From Pseudomonadota bacterium (GTDB taxonomy: Bacteria; Pseudomonadota; Gammaproteobacteria; Burkholderiales; Burkholderiaceae_F): a stretch of DNA of 13,968 nt. This document shows positions 7,242-13,441 of the stretch, piece after piece. Position 1 is the first letter of the stretch; the number at the start of each line of letters is the position of its first letter. The stretch covers positions 1 through 13,968 of the forward strand of contig JAEZVV010000027.1 in the NCBI GenBank assembly GCA_023443095.1, read 5' to 3'. The notes under the pieces are model-generated. The model was not told where the DNA came from and made no database searches. It saw nothing but the letters and a program-made list of their open reading frames with translations. Both the position numbers and the translations under genes were made by a program.

Positions 7242-8129
7242 ATGAGCGAAGCGAGCAAAGGCATCAGCGTCCTCACACGGTTCAACTCGATCCTGGTCTT
7301 CATCTACCTGGCGACCGTGATCGCCTCGGTGCCGCTGGTGTACCTGGTGACCCGGCAGCAGGCCATGAGCGCGGCCGAGACCCAGCTCTCGCTGCTGGTC
7401 GACATGGTCACGGCGGTACGCAAATACGTCGCCGACGACGTGCGGCCGACCTTGCTCGCGCAACAGGTGATGCACCCGCCGGCGGTCTCCAGCACCGTGG
7501 CCACGGCTGTCGTTGCCCGCTATTTCGGCGAGAAGCAGCCCGGCTATTACATCAAGGTCGCGTCGGACAATCCGCTCAACCCCAAGAACCAGTCGCAGCC
7601 CTTCGAGCAAAGCCTGATCGAGCGCTTCCGCGGCGACAAGGAACTCAAGGCCGTGGTCGAAACCGGCAACATCGGCGGCCAGGCCTATCTGGTGTCGGCC
7701 CGCCCGAGCCGAAGCACGGCCGAATGCCTGCTCTGCCACGGCGAACCGGCCGCGGCGCCGGCGGCGATCACGGCGAGCTACCCCGCCAGCGGCCGTGGCT
7801 ACCAGTACCAAGCGGGCAGCGTGGTGGGGGCGAGCGTGGTGGGGGTGCCGATCGGCAACATCAACCTCGTGGCGATCGAACGCGCCGGCATCGTGATCGG
7901 GATACTCACCGTGATCTTCGGGCTGCTGATGGTGGCGATCAACCTCACCGTCCGCCGCCACATCATCACCCCCATCCTCGAGATCACCGAAAGCGCCAAG
8001 GCGGTGAGCCTGGGCGATCTCGAGCGCAAGCTCAGCCTCGACCGCAAGGACGAGATCGGCGAACTGGCACGCTCCTTCGAACTGATGCGGCGCAGCCTGG
8101 TCACCGTGCTGCGGCGGATGAAGAGCTAA
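7242..8129 (+). CDS. Tll0287-like (DUF3365) heme sensor with HAMP domain and no output domain
   Basis: The product is 295 aa. A first membrane helix lies at about residues 13-37 and a periplasmic Tll0287-like domain at about 45-208. This domain holds a single c-type heme motif CLLCH (Cys162, Cys165, His166), preceded by the family pattern GYYIKVASDNPLNPKNQ. A second helix lies at about 214-236 and a HAMP domain at about 237-290 (ITPILEITESAKAVSLGDLE ... DEIGELARSFELM). The protein stops right after HAMP, with no kinase, cyclase or methyl-accepting module, so it must signal through a partner. The PatA-like protein 47 nt upstream is the obvious candidate. The ATG at 7242 gives a standard N-terminus with AGAGA about 12 nt upstream. 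A clear terminator follows at 8141. Sensing of redox state or a gas ligand is inference from the heme motif. Confidence 0.88.
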   Translation: MSEASKGISVLTRFNSILVFIYLATVIASVPLVYLVTRQQAMSAAETQLSLLVDMVTAVRKYVADDVRPTLLAQQVMHPPAVSSTVATAVVARYFGEKQPGYYIKVASDNPLNPKNQSQPFEQSLIERFRGDKELKAVVETGNIGGQAYLVSARPSRSTAECLLCHGEPAAAPAAITASYPASGRGYQYQAGSVVGASVVGVPIGNINLVAIERAGIVIGILTVIFGLLMVAINLTVRRHIITPILEITESAKAVSLGDLERKLSLDRKDEIGELARSFELMRRSLVTVLRRMKS

Positions 8130-8140
8130 GTCCCGCGGAG

Positions 8141-8176
8141 GAAAGAAAAGGCGTCCCGACGGGCGCCGTTTCTTTT
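8141..8176 (+). terminator. Rho-independent terminator after the heme-sensor gene
   Basis: Ten nucleotides past the stop at 8129, a hairpin forms from GGCG-T-CCC, loop GAC, and GGG-CGCC, with one unpaired T. It is preceded by an A-rich run (GAAAGAAAA) and followed by GTTTCTTTT. The A-rich and T-rich flanks could pair further and extend the stem. This ends the PatA-like/heme-sensor operon. Confidence 0.85.
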
Positions 8177-8293
8177 GGGAGCGGCCCCGCGATTCGACGA
8201 GGTTTTTCGCCGGCGTCGCCAGGGATCGCGCCGCCGCGCCGCCGAAGGCTGGCGCGATTCGCGACAATGGCGCCTTTGCGCCAAGGAAGACTC

Positions 8294-8623
8294 GTGAACT
8301 ATCTGCCGCTTGCCATTGCCATCGTCGCCGAGGTGATCGCGACGTCGGCGCTCAAGGCGTCCGAAGGCTTCAGCCGGCTGGCGCCCTCGGCGATCGTCGT
8401 GATCGGTTACGGCATCGCTTTCTACTGCTTGGCTATCACCCTGAAGACGATCCCGGTCGGCGTCGCTTATGCGATCTGGTCGGGCGCCGGCATCGCCCTC
8501 GTCACCCTCATCGCCTGGTTCCTGTTCGGGCAAAAGCTCGACGCCGCGGCTTTTATCGGCATCGGCCTGATCATCGCCGGGGTGCTCGTGATCCAGCTGT
8601 TTTCCAAGGTGGCGGCGCACTGA
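8294..8623 (+). CDS. EmrE-type small multidrug resistance (SMR) transporter
   Basis: The product is a 109-aa proton-coupled exporter of cationic drugs, probably a homodimer, with four membrane helices. E. coli EmrE has 110 aa. The essential acidic residue of helix 1 is Glu13 in IVAEVIATSALK, matching EmrE Glu14. Helix 3 has Tyr59 and Trp62 in GVAYAIWSGAGIALVT, and helix 4 reads FIGIGLIIAGVLVIQLFS. The start is GTG at 8294, with AGGAAGA just upstream; an in-frame ATG at 8267 would add nine residues and lacks such a site. It stands alone, after a terminator and 144 nt before copR, so it is probably its own transcription unit. The exact substrate (quaternary amines, guanidinium or other) cannot be set from sequence. 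Confidence 0.92.
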   Translation: MNYLPLAIAIVAEVIATSALKASEGFSRLAPSAIVVIGYGIAFYCLAITLKTIPVGVAYAIWSGAGIALVTLIAWFLFGQKLDAAAFIGIGLIIAGVLVIQLFSKVAAH

Positions 8624-8691
8624 GTGGTCGCGCTCCGCCGTCCGGGCCAGTGAGGGGGACGGATCGACCTGGCGCCGCTGGATGACGCGAA

Positions 8692-8709
8692 CATTACATT
8701 CCTGTCAGC
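8692..8709 (-). promoter_or_regulatory. Candidate CopR/CusR-type operator upstream of copR
   Basis: The plus strand reads CATTACATTCCTGTCAGC, 58 nt before the copR ATG. Its reverse complement, GCTGACAGGAATGTAATG, has the half-site layout GCTGAC-N6-GTAAT, which recurs at 10833-10850 ahead of the czcE-like gene. The left half also matches the E. coli HprR/CusR box CATTACAAAATTGTAATG as I recall it. Location and recurrence suggest autoregulation by CopR. Binding is inferred. Confidence 0.5.
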
Positions 8710-8767
8710 CTGGGCGGCTCCGGCGGTGCGTCTGGCAAACTTCGGCCCCGTTGTACGAGGGCAGGAC

Positions 8768-9457
8768 ATGAAGATACTGATTGTCGAAGACGAGGAGAAA
8801 ACCGGCGACTATCTGTGCCAGGGACTGAAAGAAGCCGGATTCGCTGTCGACCTTGCTCGCAACGGTCTTGACGGTCTGCACTTGGCGCTCGAGTTCGCCC
8901 CCGACCTGATCATTCTGGACGTGATGCTGCCGGGCATGGACGGATGGTCGGTGCTCAGGGAGCTGCGTTCTCGCGGGCGCACGATGCCGGTCCTGTTTCT
9001 GAGCGCCCGCGAACACGTCGACGACCGGGTCAAGGGGCTGGAACTCGGAGCGGACGATTACCTGGTCAAGCCGTTTTCGTTCTCGGAACTGCTCGCCCGG
9101 GTGCGCACGGTATTGCGCAGGGGAGCGGGCACGGCCGAAGTCACGACGCTGCGGGCCGCCGACCTCGAGCTCGATCTGCTGCGGCGTCGGGTCAGCCGGG
9201 GCAACCAGCGCATCAACCTGACGGCCAAGGAATTCAAGCTGCTCGAGCTGCTTCTGCGGCGCAAGGGCGAAGTCTTGCCGCGCTCGCTGATCGCCTCGCA
9301 AGTCTGGGACATGAACTTCGACAGCGACACCAACGTGATCGAAGTGGCCGTCCGCCGCTTGCGCGCCAAGATCGACGACGGCTTCGAGCTCAAGCTCATT
9401 CAGACGGTTCGCGGCATGGGATATGTGCTCGAGCTTCCGGAAGAGGCCTCTTCTTGA
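8768..9457 (+). CDS. copR: Heavy-metal (copper) response regulator, OmpR/PhoB family
   Basis: The 229-aa product is a two-domain DNA-binding response regulator of the CopR/CusR/IrlR group. The receiver domain (about residues 1-118) has the acidic pocket Glu7-Asp8, phosphoacceptor Asp51 in LIILDVMLPGMDG, Ser79 in FLSARE and Lys101 in DYLVKPFSFSELLAR. The winged-helix domain (about 130-225) shows LTAKEFKLLELLLRRKGEVLPRS and VIEVAVRRLRAKIDDGF, then QTVRGMGYVLE. The RTVLRRG and NFDSDTNVIEVAVRRLR signatures are typical of the metal-responsive subgroup. The ATG at 8768 has GAGGG 6 nt upstream; an in-frame extension to 8726 adds residues no homolog would carry. It overlaps the kinase gene by 4 nt. 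A likely operator for itself lies at 8692. Confidence 0.93.
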   Translation: MKILIVEDEEKTGDYLCQGLKEAGFAVDLARNGLDGLHLALEFAPDLIILDVMLPGMDGWSVLRELRSRGRTMPVLFLSAREHVDDRVKGLELGADDYLVKPFSFSELLARVRTVLRRGAGTAEVTTLRAADLELDLLRRRVSRGNQRINLTAKEFKLLELLLRRKGEVLPRSLIASQVWDMNFDSDTNVIEVAVRRLRAKIDDGFELKLIQTVRGMGYVLELPEEASS

Positions 9458-10821
9458 GCCGCCGCCTTTCGCTGACCGCCAGGCTCACCCTTTTTTATGC
9501 GGTCGGATCGGCGATCGTGTTGTTCGTCATGGAGGTGATCGTCTCGGTGGCGGTGCAAAAGCACTTCGACGAGCTGGACGCCAGCACCTTGAACGACAAG
9601 TCGCACCTGCTCCACCAGGTGGTCGGCCAAGCGGACTCGCGCGAAGACCTGGTCGCACGCCTCGACATCGCCTTGCCCAAGCACCACGATCTTCATGTGC
9701 GTGTTGCGGACTCCACCGGGGCCACGCTCTACCAGCATTCGCCCGCGGCGAGTGAGGCCGCAGAGGCGGGCGCTCAACACCAGATGCCTTGGCCCGAGGC
9801 CTCGGACTCTCGTTCCGTCAGCTTCGTGGTTTATCCATCCTTTGCCTCGGAGTCCGGGCTGACGGTCGACGCGACCCTGGACACGCACCAGCACGGACAG
9901 TTCCTTGCTCAGTTGCGCGACCTGTTGGGTCTTTACTTGGCGCTCGCCGCTCTGTTGTCCGGGCTGCTGGGCTGGTGGGCGACCCGTCGGGGCCTGGCAC
10001 CGCTGCGAGAGATCAAGGCCAAGGCGCGCGAAGTCACGGCCCAGAAACTCGACCGCCGCATGCCGGTGGAAGCGTTTCCGGTCGAGATGGCCGACTTGGC
10101 CGAGTCGCTCAACGACATGCTGGCGCGGCTCCAGAGCGACTTCCAGCGGCTCTCGGATTTCTCGACCGATCTTGCACACGAGTTGCGCACGCCGATCAGC
10201 AACCTGCTCACCCAGACCCAGGTCGCGCTTTCGCTGCCGCGCGATGCCCAGGCTTACCGCGAGATCCTCGGTTCCAACGCCGAGGAGCTCCAGCGGCTGG
10301 CCCGCACCGTGTCGGACATGTTGTTCCTCGCCAAGACCGAAAACCATCTGGCCCCGCCTCACCCCGAGCGCCTTGCCGTGGAGGACGAGGTGCGCGCCCT
10401 GTTCGACTTCTACGAAGCGCTGGCCGAAGACAAGGGCGTGCGGCTCAGGCTTCAGGGCGAAGCCTCCTGGGTCGGGGACCGGCTCATGCTGCGCCGCGCG
10501 CTGAGCAACCTGCTCTCCAACGCCCTGCGCCATACGCCCGTGGGCGGCGACGTCGGAGTCGAGATCGCCACTCAAGGGGGCCGGGTCTCGATCTGCATCT
10601 CCAACACGGGGCCGCAGATTCCGGCCGAAGTCCTGGCCCGGTTGTTCAGCCGCTTCTTCCGCGCGGACAAGGCACGCTCCAGCCTCGACTCGGATGGTGC
10701 CGGGCTCGGCTTGGCGATCACCCGCGCAATTGCCGAAGTCCATGGCGGTCGCGTCGAGGCCGCGTCCGCAGACGGGGTCACTCGTTTCACCCTGCACTTT
10801 CCCCAGCCGGGGGCCGGCTGA
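9454..10821 (+). CDS. copS: Heavy-metal sensor histidine kinase (CopS/CusS type)
   Basis: The 455-aa product is the membrane kinase partner of the upstream regulator. A helix lies at about residues 14-34, a periplasmic sensor at about 35-153, a second helix at about 156-176, and HAMP at about 177-230. HisKA holds the phosphorylated His242 in DLAHELRTPISNLL. The ATPase domain has the N box RRALSNLLSNALRHTP (348-362), the G1 box region ISNTGPQIP and the G2 box GAGLGLAIT (416-424). The periplasmic part is His-rich (for example KHHDLH, THQHGQ), consistent with metal sensing. The start is a TTG at 9454 that overlaps the copR stop as TTGA, with GAAGAGG 7 nt upstream. An open stretch further upstream in this frame lies inside copR and is not part of the gene. 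Confidence 0.92.
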   Translation: MSRRLSLTARLTLFYAVGSAIVLFVMEVIVSVAVQKHFDELDASTLNDKSHLLHQVVGQADSREDLVARLDIALPKHHDLHVRVADSTGATLYQHSPAASEAAEAGAQHQMPWPEASDSRSVSFVVYPSFASESGLTVDATLDTHQHGQFLAQLRDLLGLYLALAALLSGLLGWWATRRGLAPLREIKAKAREVTAQKLDRRMPVEAFPVEMADLAESLNDMLARLQSDFQRLSDFSTDLAHELRTPISNLLTQTQVALSLPRDAQAYREILGSNAEELQRLARTVSDMLFLAKTENHLAPPHPERLAVEDEVRALFDFYEALAEDKGVRLRLQGEASWVGDRLMLRRALSNLLSNALRHTPVGGDVGVEIATQGGRVSICISNTGPQIPAEVLARLFSRFFRADKARSSLDSDGAGLGLAITRAIAEVHGGRVEAASADGVTRFTLHFPQPGAG

Positions 10822-10832
10822 GGTGTTTCGCC

Positions 10833-10850
10833 GCTGACGCAAGCGTAATC
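10833..10850 (+). promoter_or_regulatory. Candidate CopR operator upstream of the czcE-like gene
   Basis: The sequence GCTGACGCAAGCGTAATC shares the half-sites GCTGAC and GTAAT, with the same 6-nt spacing, with the reverse complement of the site before copR; 12 of 18 positions match. It lies about 116 nt before the czcE-like ATG. A possible but weak promoter follows: TTGTCG at 10862 and TAAAGT at 10883, with 15 nt between. The first half-site is also mirrored by GCGTCAGC at 10854-10861. Confidence 0.5.
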
Positions 10851-10861
10851 CGCGCGTCAGC
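10833..10861. repeat. Inverted repeat after copS
   Basis: Perfect 8-bp arms, GCTGACGC (10833-10840) and GCGTCAGC (10854-10861), flank 13 nt that contain the GTAATC half-site. It begins 11 nt after the copS stop. It could act as an operator with two facing half-sites about two helical turns apart, or as a weak hairpin at the end of copS. There is no T-run after it, so I favour the operator reading. Confidence 0.55.
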
Positions 10862-10965
10862 TTGTCGTTGCCGAGAGGTTTCTAAAGTGATGTCAATGGC
10901 GCGATACGCAGCGCCACTGGCAAGGCGGTCCGCCTGATCGACCGCCGTCACTCAAGGAGACTTTC

Positions 10966-11307
10966 ATGCGCATCACCCTTCCCCTGCGGCTCGGCGTGGC
11001 GGCGTTCGCTTTCGCCGCTGCAGGGGCGGCTCCCGCCGCGGGCGGCGACCGCTTTCTGAACGGCGATTCGATTTACGGCGAACCCGTGACCGGTCCGGTG
11101 GCGCGGACGCTGGACGTGCGCGGGCTGTCCTACCTCAACGTCCCCTACGGAGAAGCGATTCGCTTCGTCAGCGGAGGCCGCGAATTCGCCTGGCGCTTCA
11201 ACGGACTCGACCACCGCCGGGTCGACCTGCAGCAACTGGCGCCCGTGGGCTTCATCGCGCAACCGCTGCCGATCTACATCGGCCCCGATCTCCGCTACAG
11301 AAACTAA
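10966..11307 (+). CDS. CzcE-family periplasmic copper-binding protein
   Basis: The 113-aa product has an N-terminal signal peptide (about residues 1-25, ending AAPAAG). The mature domain resembles CzcE of Cupriavidus metallidurans, a periplasmic Cu-binding dimer. Family features are a short N-terminal SIYGEPV segment, a central LNVPYGEAIRFVSGGREFAWRF stretch (about 57-78), and a LAPVGFIAQPLPIYIGPD end (about 91-108). Conserved metal-ligand candidates include His83, but the CzcE ligand pattern cannot be matched fully by eye. Start choice is secure because AAGGAGA precedes the ATG at 10966. In C. metallidurans czcE also sits just downstream of a sensor kinase gene, which matches the copS position here. 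The copK-like gene follows after 66 nt. Confidence 0.82.
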   Translation: MRITLPLRLGVAAFAFAAAGAAPAAGGDRFLNGDSIYGEPVTGPVARTLDVRGLSYLNVPYGEAIRFVSGGREFAWRFNGLDHRRVDLQQLAPVGFIAQPLPIYIGPDLRYRN

Positions 11308-11373
11308 ACGGCTTCGTCTCCCAAACGATGCCCCTCTTTCTCGTTTTAACCACTCAGTCCCAAGGATCTCACC

Positions 11374-11667
11374 ATGAACAAGTCCATCACCCTTGCCCTG
11401 ATCGCTACCCTCGGCGCCGCCTCGACCACGGCCTTCGCCGCCAACGACCTCGCTCCCAGGAGCGGTGATCGAAGCATCGAGTTGCGCGACGGCAATGTCG
11501 TCGTCATCTTTGCCGACGGCAAGATGAGCATGCGCGACCAGCGCGGCCGGGTACTGCACATGCAGCATGGCCAGGCCATGGTCACCAAGGATGGCCAGAC
11601 CCTCGCCATGAACGGCAACGAAGTGCAGCGCAAGACCGAGGCCGAGCGCATCTATTCGGGGGCCTGA
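11374..11667 (+). CDS. copK: CopK-family periplasmic Cu(I)-binding protein
   Basis: The 97-aa product has a Sec signal peptide (MNKSITLALIATLGAASTTAFA, cleavage after residue 22). The 75-residue mature domain aligns without gaps to recalled CopK of Cupriavidus metallidurans from DGK to GNE. The four Met residues known as Cu(I) ligands in CopK correspond to Met53, Met63, Met69 and Met79, and the neighbouring Met51 is also kept. Pattern: FADGKMSM, LHMQHG, AMVTKDG, LAMNGNEV. CopK binds Cu(I), and cooperatively Cu(II), in the periplasm. The start has CAAGGA about 8 nt upstream. It probably shares a transcript with the czcE-like gene and ends at a strong terminator 61 nt past the stop. Confidence 0.9.
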   Translation: MNKSITLALIATLGAASTTAFAANDLAPRSGDRSIELRDGNVVVIFADGKMSMRDQRGRVLHMQHGQAMVTKDGQTLAMNGNEVQRKTEAERIYSGA

Positions 11668-11727
11668 ACCCTTGCGCCAAGCGGGGTCCCGACTCGCACG
11701 GAATGACAGCGGGTCGACCTCGACGGC

Positions 11728-11752
11728 AAACGCGGGCCGATGGCCCGCGTTT
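11728..11752 (+). terminator. Strong hairpin terminator after copK
   Basis: Perfect 11-bp arms, AAACGCGGGCC and GGCCCGCGTTT, flank the 3-nt loop GAT, 60 nt beyond the copK stop. The stem is GC-rich inside and has A/T ends followed by CGTCT, giving a short U-tract within the stem end. This should end the copR-copS-czcE-copK transcription and separate it from the next gene. Confidence 0.8.
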
Positions 11753-11824
11753 CGTCTGGTGGTCGCGACATGGAACGCCCCTGGCCACCCCCTAAGTTTT
11801 TATCTGGCTCCAAGATCTTTCGGC

Positions 11825-12289
11825 ATGACTTTCTTCGGATCTCCTCTGAGCGGCTTTGACGAGTCGGTGGCAGGCCATGCGGCACGCCGTGCGATCGAAG
11901 TGCTCGACGCTCCGCTGCCCGCGACCACCACCGGGCCGAACCGTGCAGACCAACATGTTCGCCAGGTCGACGAACTGCTCCACCAGCTCACGGCATACCG
12001 GGCTTTGCTCGGCCAGCGCACCGCCGCCTTATGGGAGCATCGTGCAGCGCTGCTTCCTGCCGACCGCGACGCGGAGGCTGACGAATACGTGTTGCGCCCA
12101 TCGGCGACCCACGCGTGGATTACCGTCGATACCGCGACCGTCTTTCTGATGCGCACCGACAAGGGGGTTTGGGTGGAACTCTGGCCGCTTGGCCACGAGG
12201 ACGGCCCCAGCCTGCGGGCCTTTTCGGTGACCAAGGCCGAGATCGAGTCAGCGGTCGCCCCGGTTGAGTGTGGGGAATCACGCGGATGA
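11825..12289 (+). CDS. Hypothetical protein of 154 aa next to the copper genes
   Basis: I do not recognise this protein. It has no signal peptide or membrane segment, so it is probably cytoplasmic. Residues 1-100 are mostly helical and charged (for example ADQHVRQVDELLHQLTAYRALLGQRTAALWEHRAALLPADRDAEADEY). The C-terminal part looks like a small beta domain: HAWITVDTATVFLMRTDKGVWVELWPL, then SLRAFSVTKAEIESAV. The ATG at 11825 is the first start after the copK terminator, and an earlier in-frame reading would pass through that hairpin. The ribosome site is weak. The opposite strand also has an open frame here, but the plus-strand product has the more protein-like composition. Function is unknown; proximity to copper genes is the only clue. 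Confidence 0.55.
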   Translation: MTFFGSPLSGFDESVAGHAARRAIEVLDAPLPATTTGPNRADQHVRQVDELLHQLTAYRALLGQRTAALWEHRAALLPADRDAEADEYVLRPSATHAWITVDTATVFLMRTDKGVWVELWPLGHEDGPSLRAFSVTKAEIESAVAPVECGESRG

Positions 12290-12397
12290 GTTCGGCGCCT
12301 CGGGCTTGGTCGCTGCGGCATCGGCGAAGCCGCTCAAAGTCAGACGGAGCCCGTGCCAGCCTACTGGGTCAACCACGCTTTCGGCTGGGCCCCGGGG

Positions 12398-12772
12398 TCA
12401 CTTCAACGGCTCGACCTTGATGAGGCGCATGCCGGTCTCGACGTAGTCGACGGTAAAGCGGACACGCTGTCCGGGTTTGAGCGAGGCGAGCAGGGCGGAG
12501 TCGTCGACGGAGAAGTCCATGGTCATCGCACGCATGACCAGCTCGCCCTTGAATTCATCATGTTTGATCGTCACGGACTTGGCGGCCGCGTCGACGTGGC
12601 GGATCTCGCCGTTGGCCGTGCCGGTGGCCCCCAGCTTCATGTCGCCCATCGGCATCGGGCCGTCGCCGTGGGCTTTGGGCATATGGCCGCCGTGACCCGT
12701 GTGTTGGGCCATCGCCGGCAGCGCCGGCGCGGCCAGCAGGGAAACAAGCAGAAGGGCGGAAAATCGGTTCAT
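12398..12772 (-). CDS. CusF-like periplasmic copper chaperone
   Basis: The 124-aa product has a signal peptide (cleavage probably after AMA, residue 22), a His/Met-rich tail QHTGHGGHMPKAHGDGPMPMGDMKLG (about 23-48), and a CusF-type beta-barrel (about 53-122). The metal site aligns as His71 (IKHDEF), Met83 and Met85 (AMTMDF), like His36, Met47 and Met49 of E. coli CusF. The position of the CusF Trp44, which stacks on Cu(I), is Met80 here (VMRAMTM). CusF passes Cu(I)/Ag(I) to CusCBA pumps, but none lies in the window. The start at 12772 has GGAG upstream; a reading from 12820 adds a non-signal lead. It is the last gene of the leftward cassette, 59 nt after the thioredoxin-fold gene. Confidence 0.88.
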   Translation of the reverse strand: MNRFSALLLVSLLAAPALPAMAQHTGHGGHMPKAHGDGPMPMGDMKLGATGTANGEIRHVDAAAKSVTIKHDEFKGELVMRAMTMDFSVDDSALLASLKPGQRVRFTVDYVETGMRLIKVEPLK

Positions 12773-12831
12773 GAAGTCTCCAGGAGGGGGCAGACCCCGG
12801 TCGCAGTGCCGGGGCGCCATTGAGCAATGGT

Positions 12832-13440
12832 TCAGGCCAGTTCGAAAAGCCGAGGCAAGTTCGCGACATCGAACTTGTCGTCGATCACCGAGTAGCCGCC
12901 CTTGACGTGTTTGAAGATGGCGAGCGGAACTCCGCGACCTCCCGAACGGCGGAACAGCGTGGAGTTGCTCCAGATGTCGTCGCGCACCTCGTCATCGAGC
13001 ACGAGCCCTTCGGTGGGCAGGCCGCGCGACGGCGAGGAGAACTCGGCGATCTGCCGCTCCATTGCCGCCACCGGATCCTTGGCCGAGAGAATCGCGACGC
13101 CTTGCGCCTCGCTGCGCCGGTTGAAAACGGCGACGGGCAACCAGATGAAGGTGACCCGGTCGGCGAGCGGCTTGGCTGCTCGCCACAGGCGATGGCTGTC
13201 GGTGCATTGCGCATCGAAGGCGACATAAACCTCGGTCTGGCAGTGCATCGCCTCCTGCATGAAGAAGCCCTTGCCCTTGCGCTCGAACTGCGAATAAAGC
13301 GTCTTGGCGTCCAGCCAAGGATGATCTTCGGCGCGGGTGCCGGCAGGTTGCTGGGTATTCGCGGTGGCGGCGATCGCCGGACCGCTGCCCGCCAGCGCCA
13401 GGGCGAACAGGCTCAACACTTCTCGTCGCTTGATCATCAT
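12832..13440 (-). CDS. DsbG-like periplasmic thioredoxin-fold protein with CXXS site
   Basis: The 202-aa product has an exported N-terminus MMIKRREVLSLFALALAG with an Arg pair, possibly Tat-type, and probable cleavage near AIAA (about 21-25). The rest fits the DsbC/DsbG catalytic domain without the usual dimerisation domain. A strand YVAFDAQC leads into Cys79-Thr-Asp-Ser82-His83, where DsbG has CPYCH, so the second catalytic Cys is Ser. A downstream helical insert and the cis-Pro loop GRGVPLAIF (Pro172) follow, then KGGYSVIDDKFD. Another Cys, Cys67 in EAMHCQTE, is nearby and could replace the resolving Cys. The start at 13440 has AGGAG five nt upstream and begins one nucleotide after the DUF411 stop, so translation is probably coupled. 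A role in thiol repair or copper delivery is inference. Confidence 0.8.
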   Translation of the reverse strand: MMIKRREVLSLFALALAGSGPAIAATANTQQPAGTRAEDHPWLDAKTLYSQFERKGKGFFMQEAMHCQTEVYVAFDAQCTDSHRLWRAAKPLADRVTFIWLPVAVFNRRSEAQGVAILSAKDPVAAMERQIAEFSSPSRGLPTEGLVLDDEVRDDIWSNSTLFRRSGGRGVPLAIFKHVKGGYSVIDDKFDVANLPRLFELA

Positions 13441-13441
13441 C

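Noticed and set aside
7130..8623. Apparent fusion of a sequence overlapping the heme-sensor gene to the EmrE-like transporter
   Set aside because: The frame is open by chance through the sensor gene, and a rho-independent terminator at 8141-8176 lies inside it. The transporter has its own GTG with AGGAAGA at the normal SMR N-terminus.
12290..12397. Possible terminator between the 154-aa gene and the CusF-like gene
   Set aside because: Only a 5-bp stem (GCGGC/GCCGC) and a short GC palindrome are present, with no T-run. This is not enough to call.
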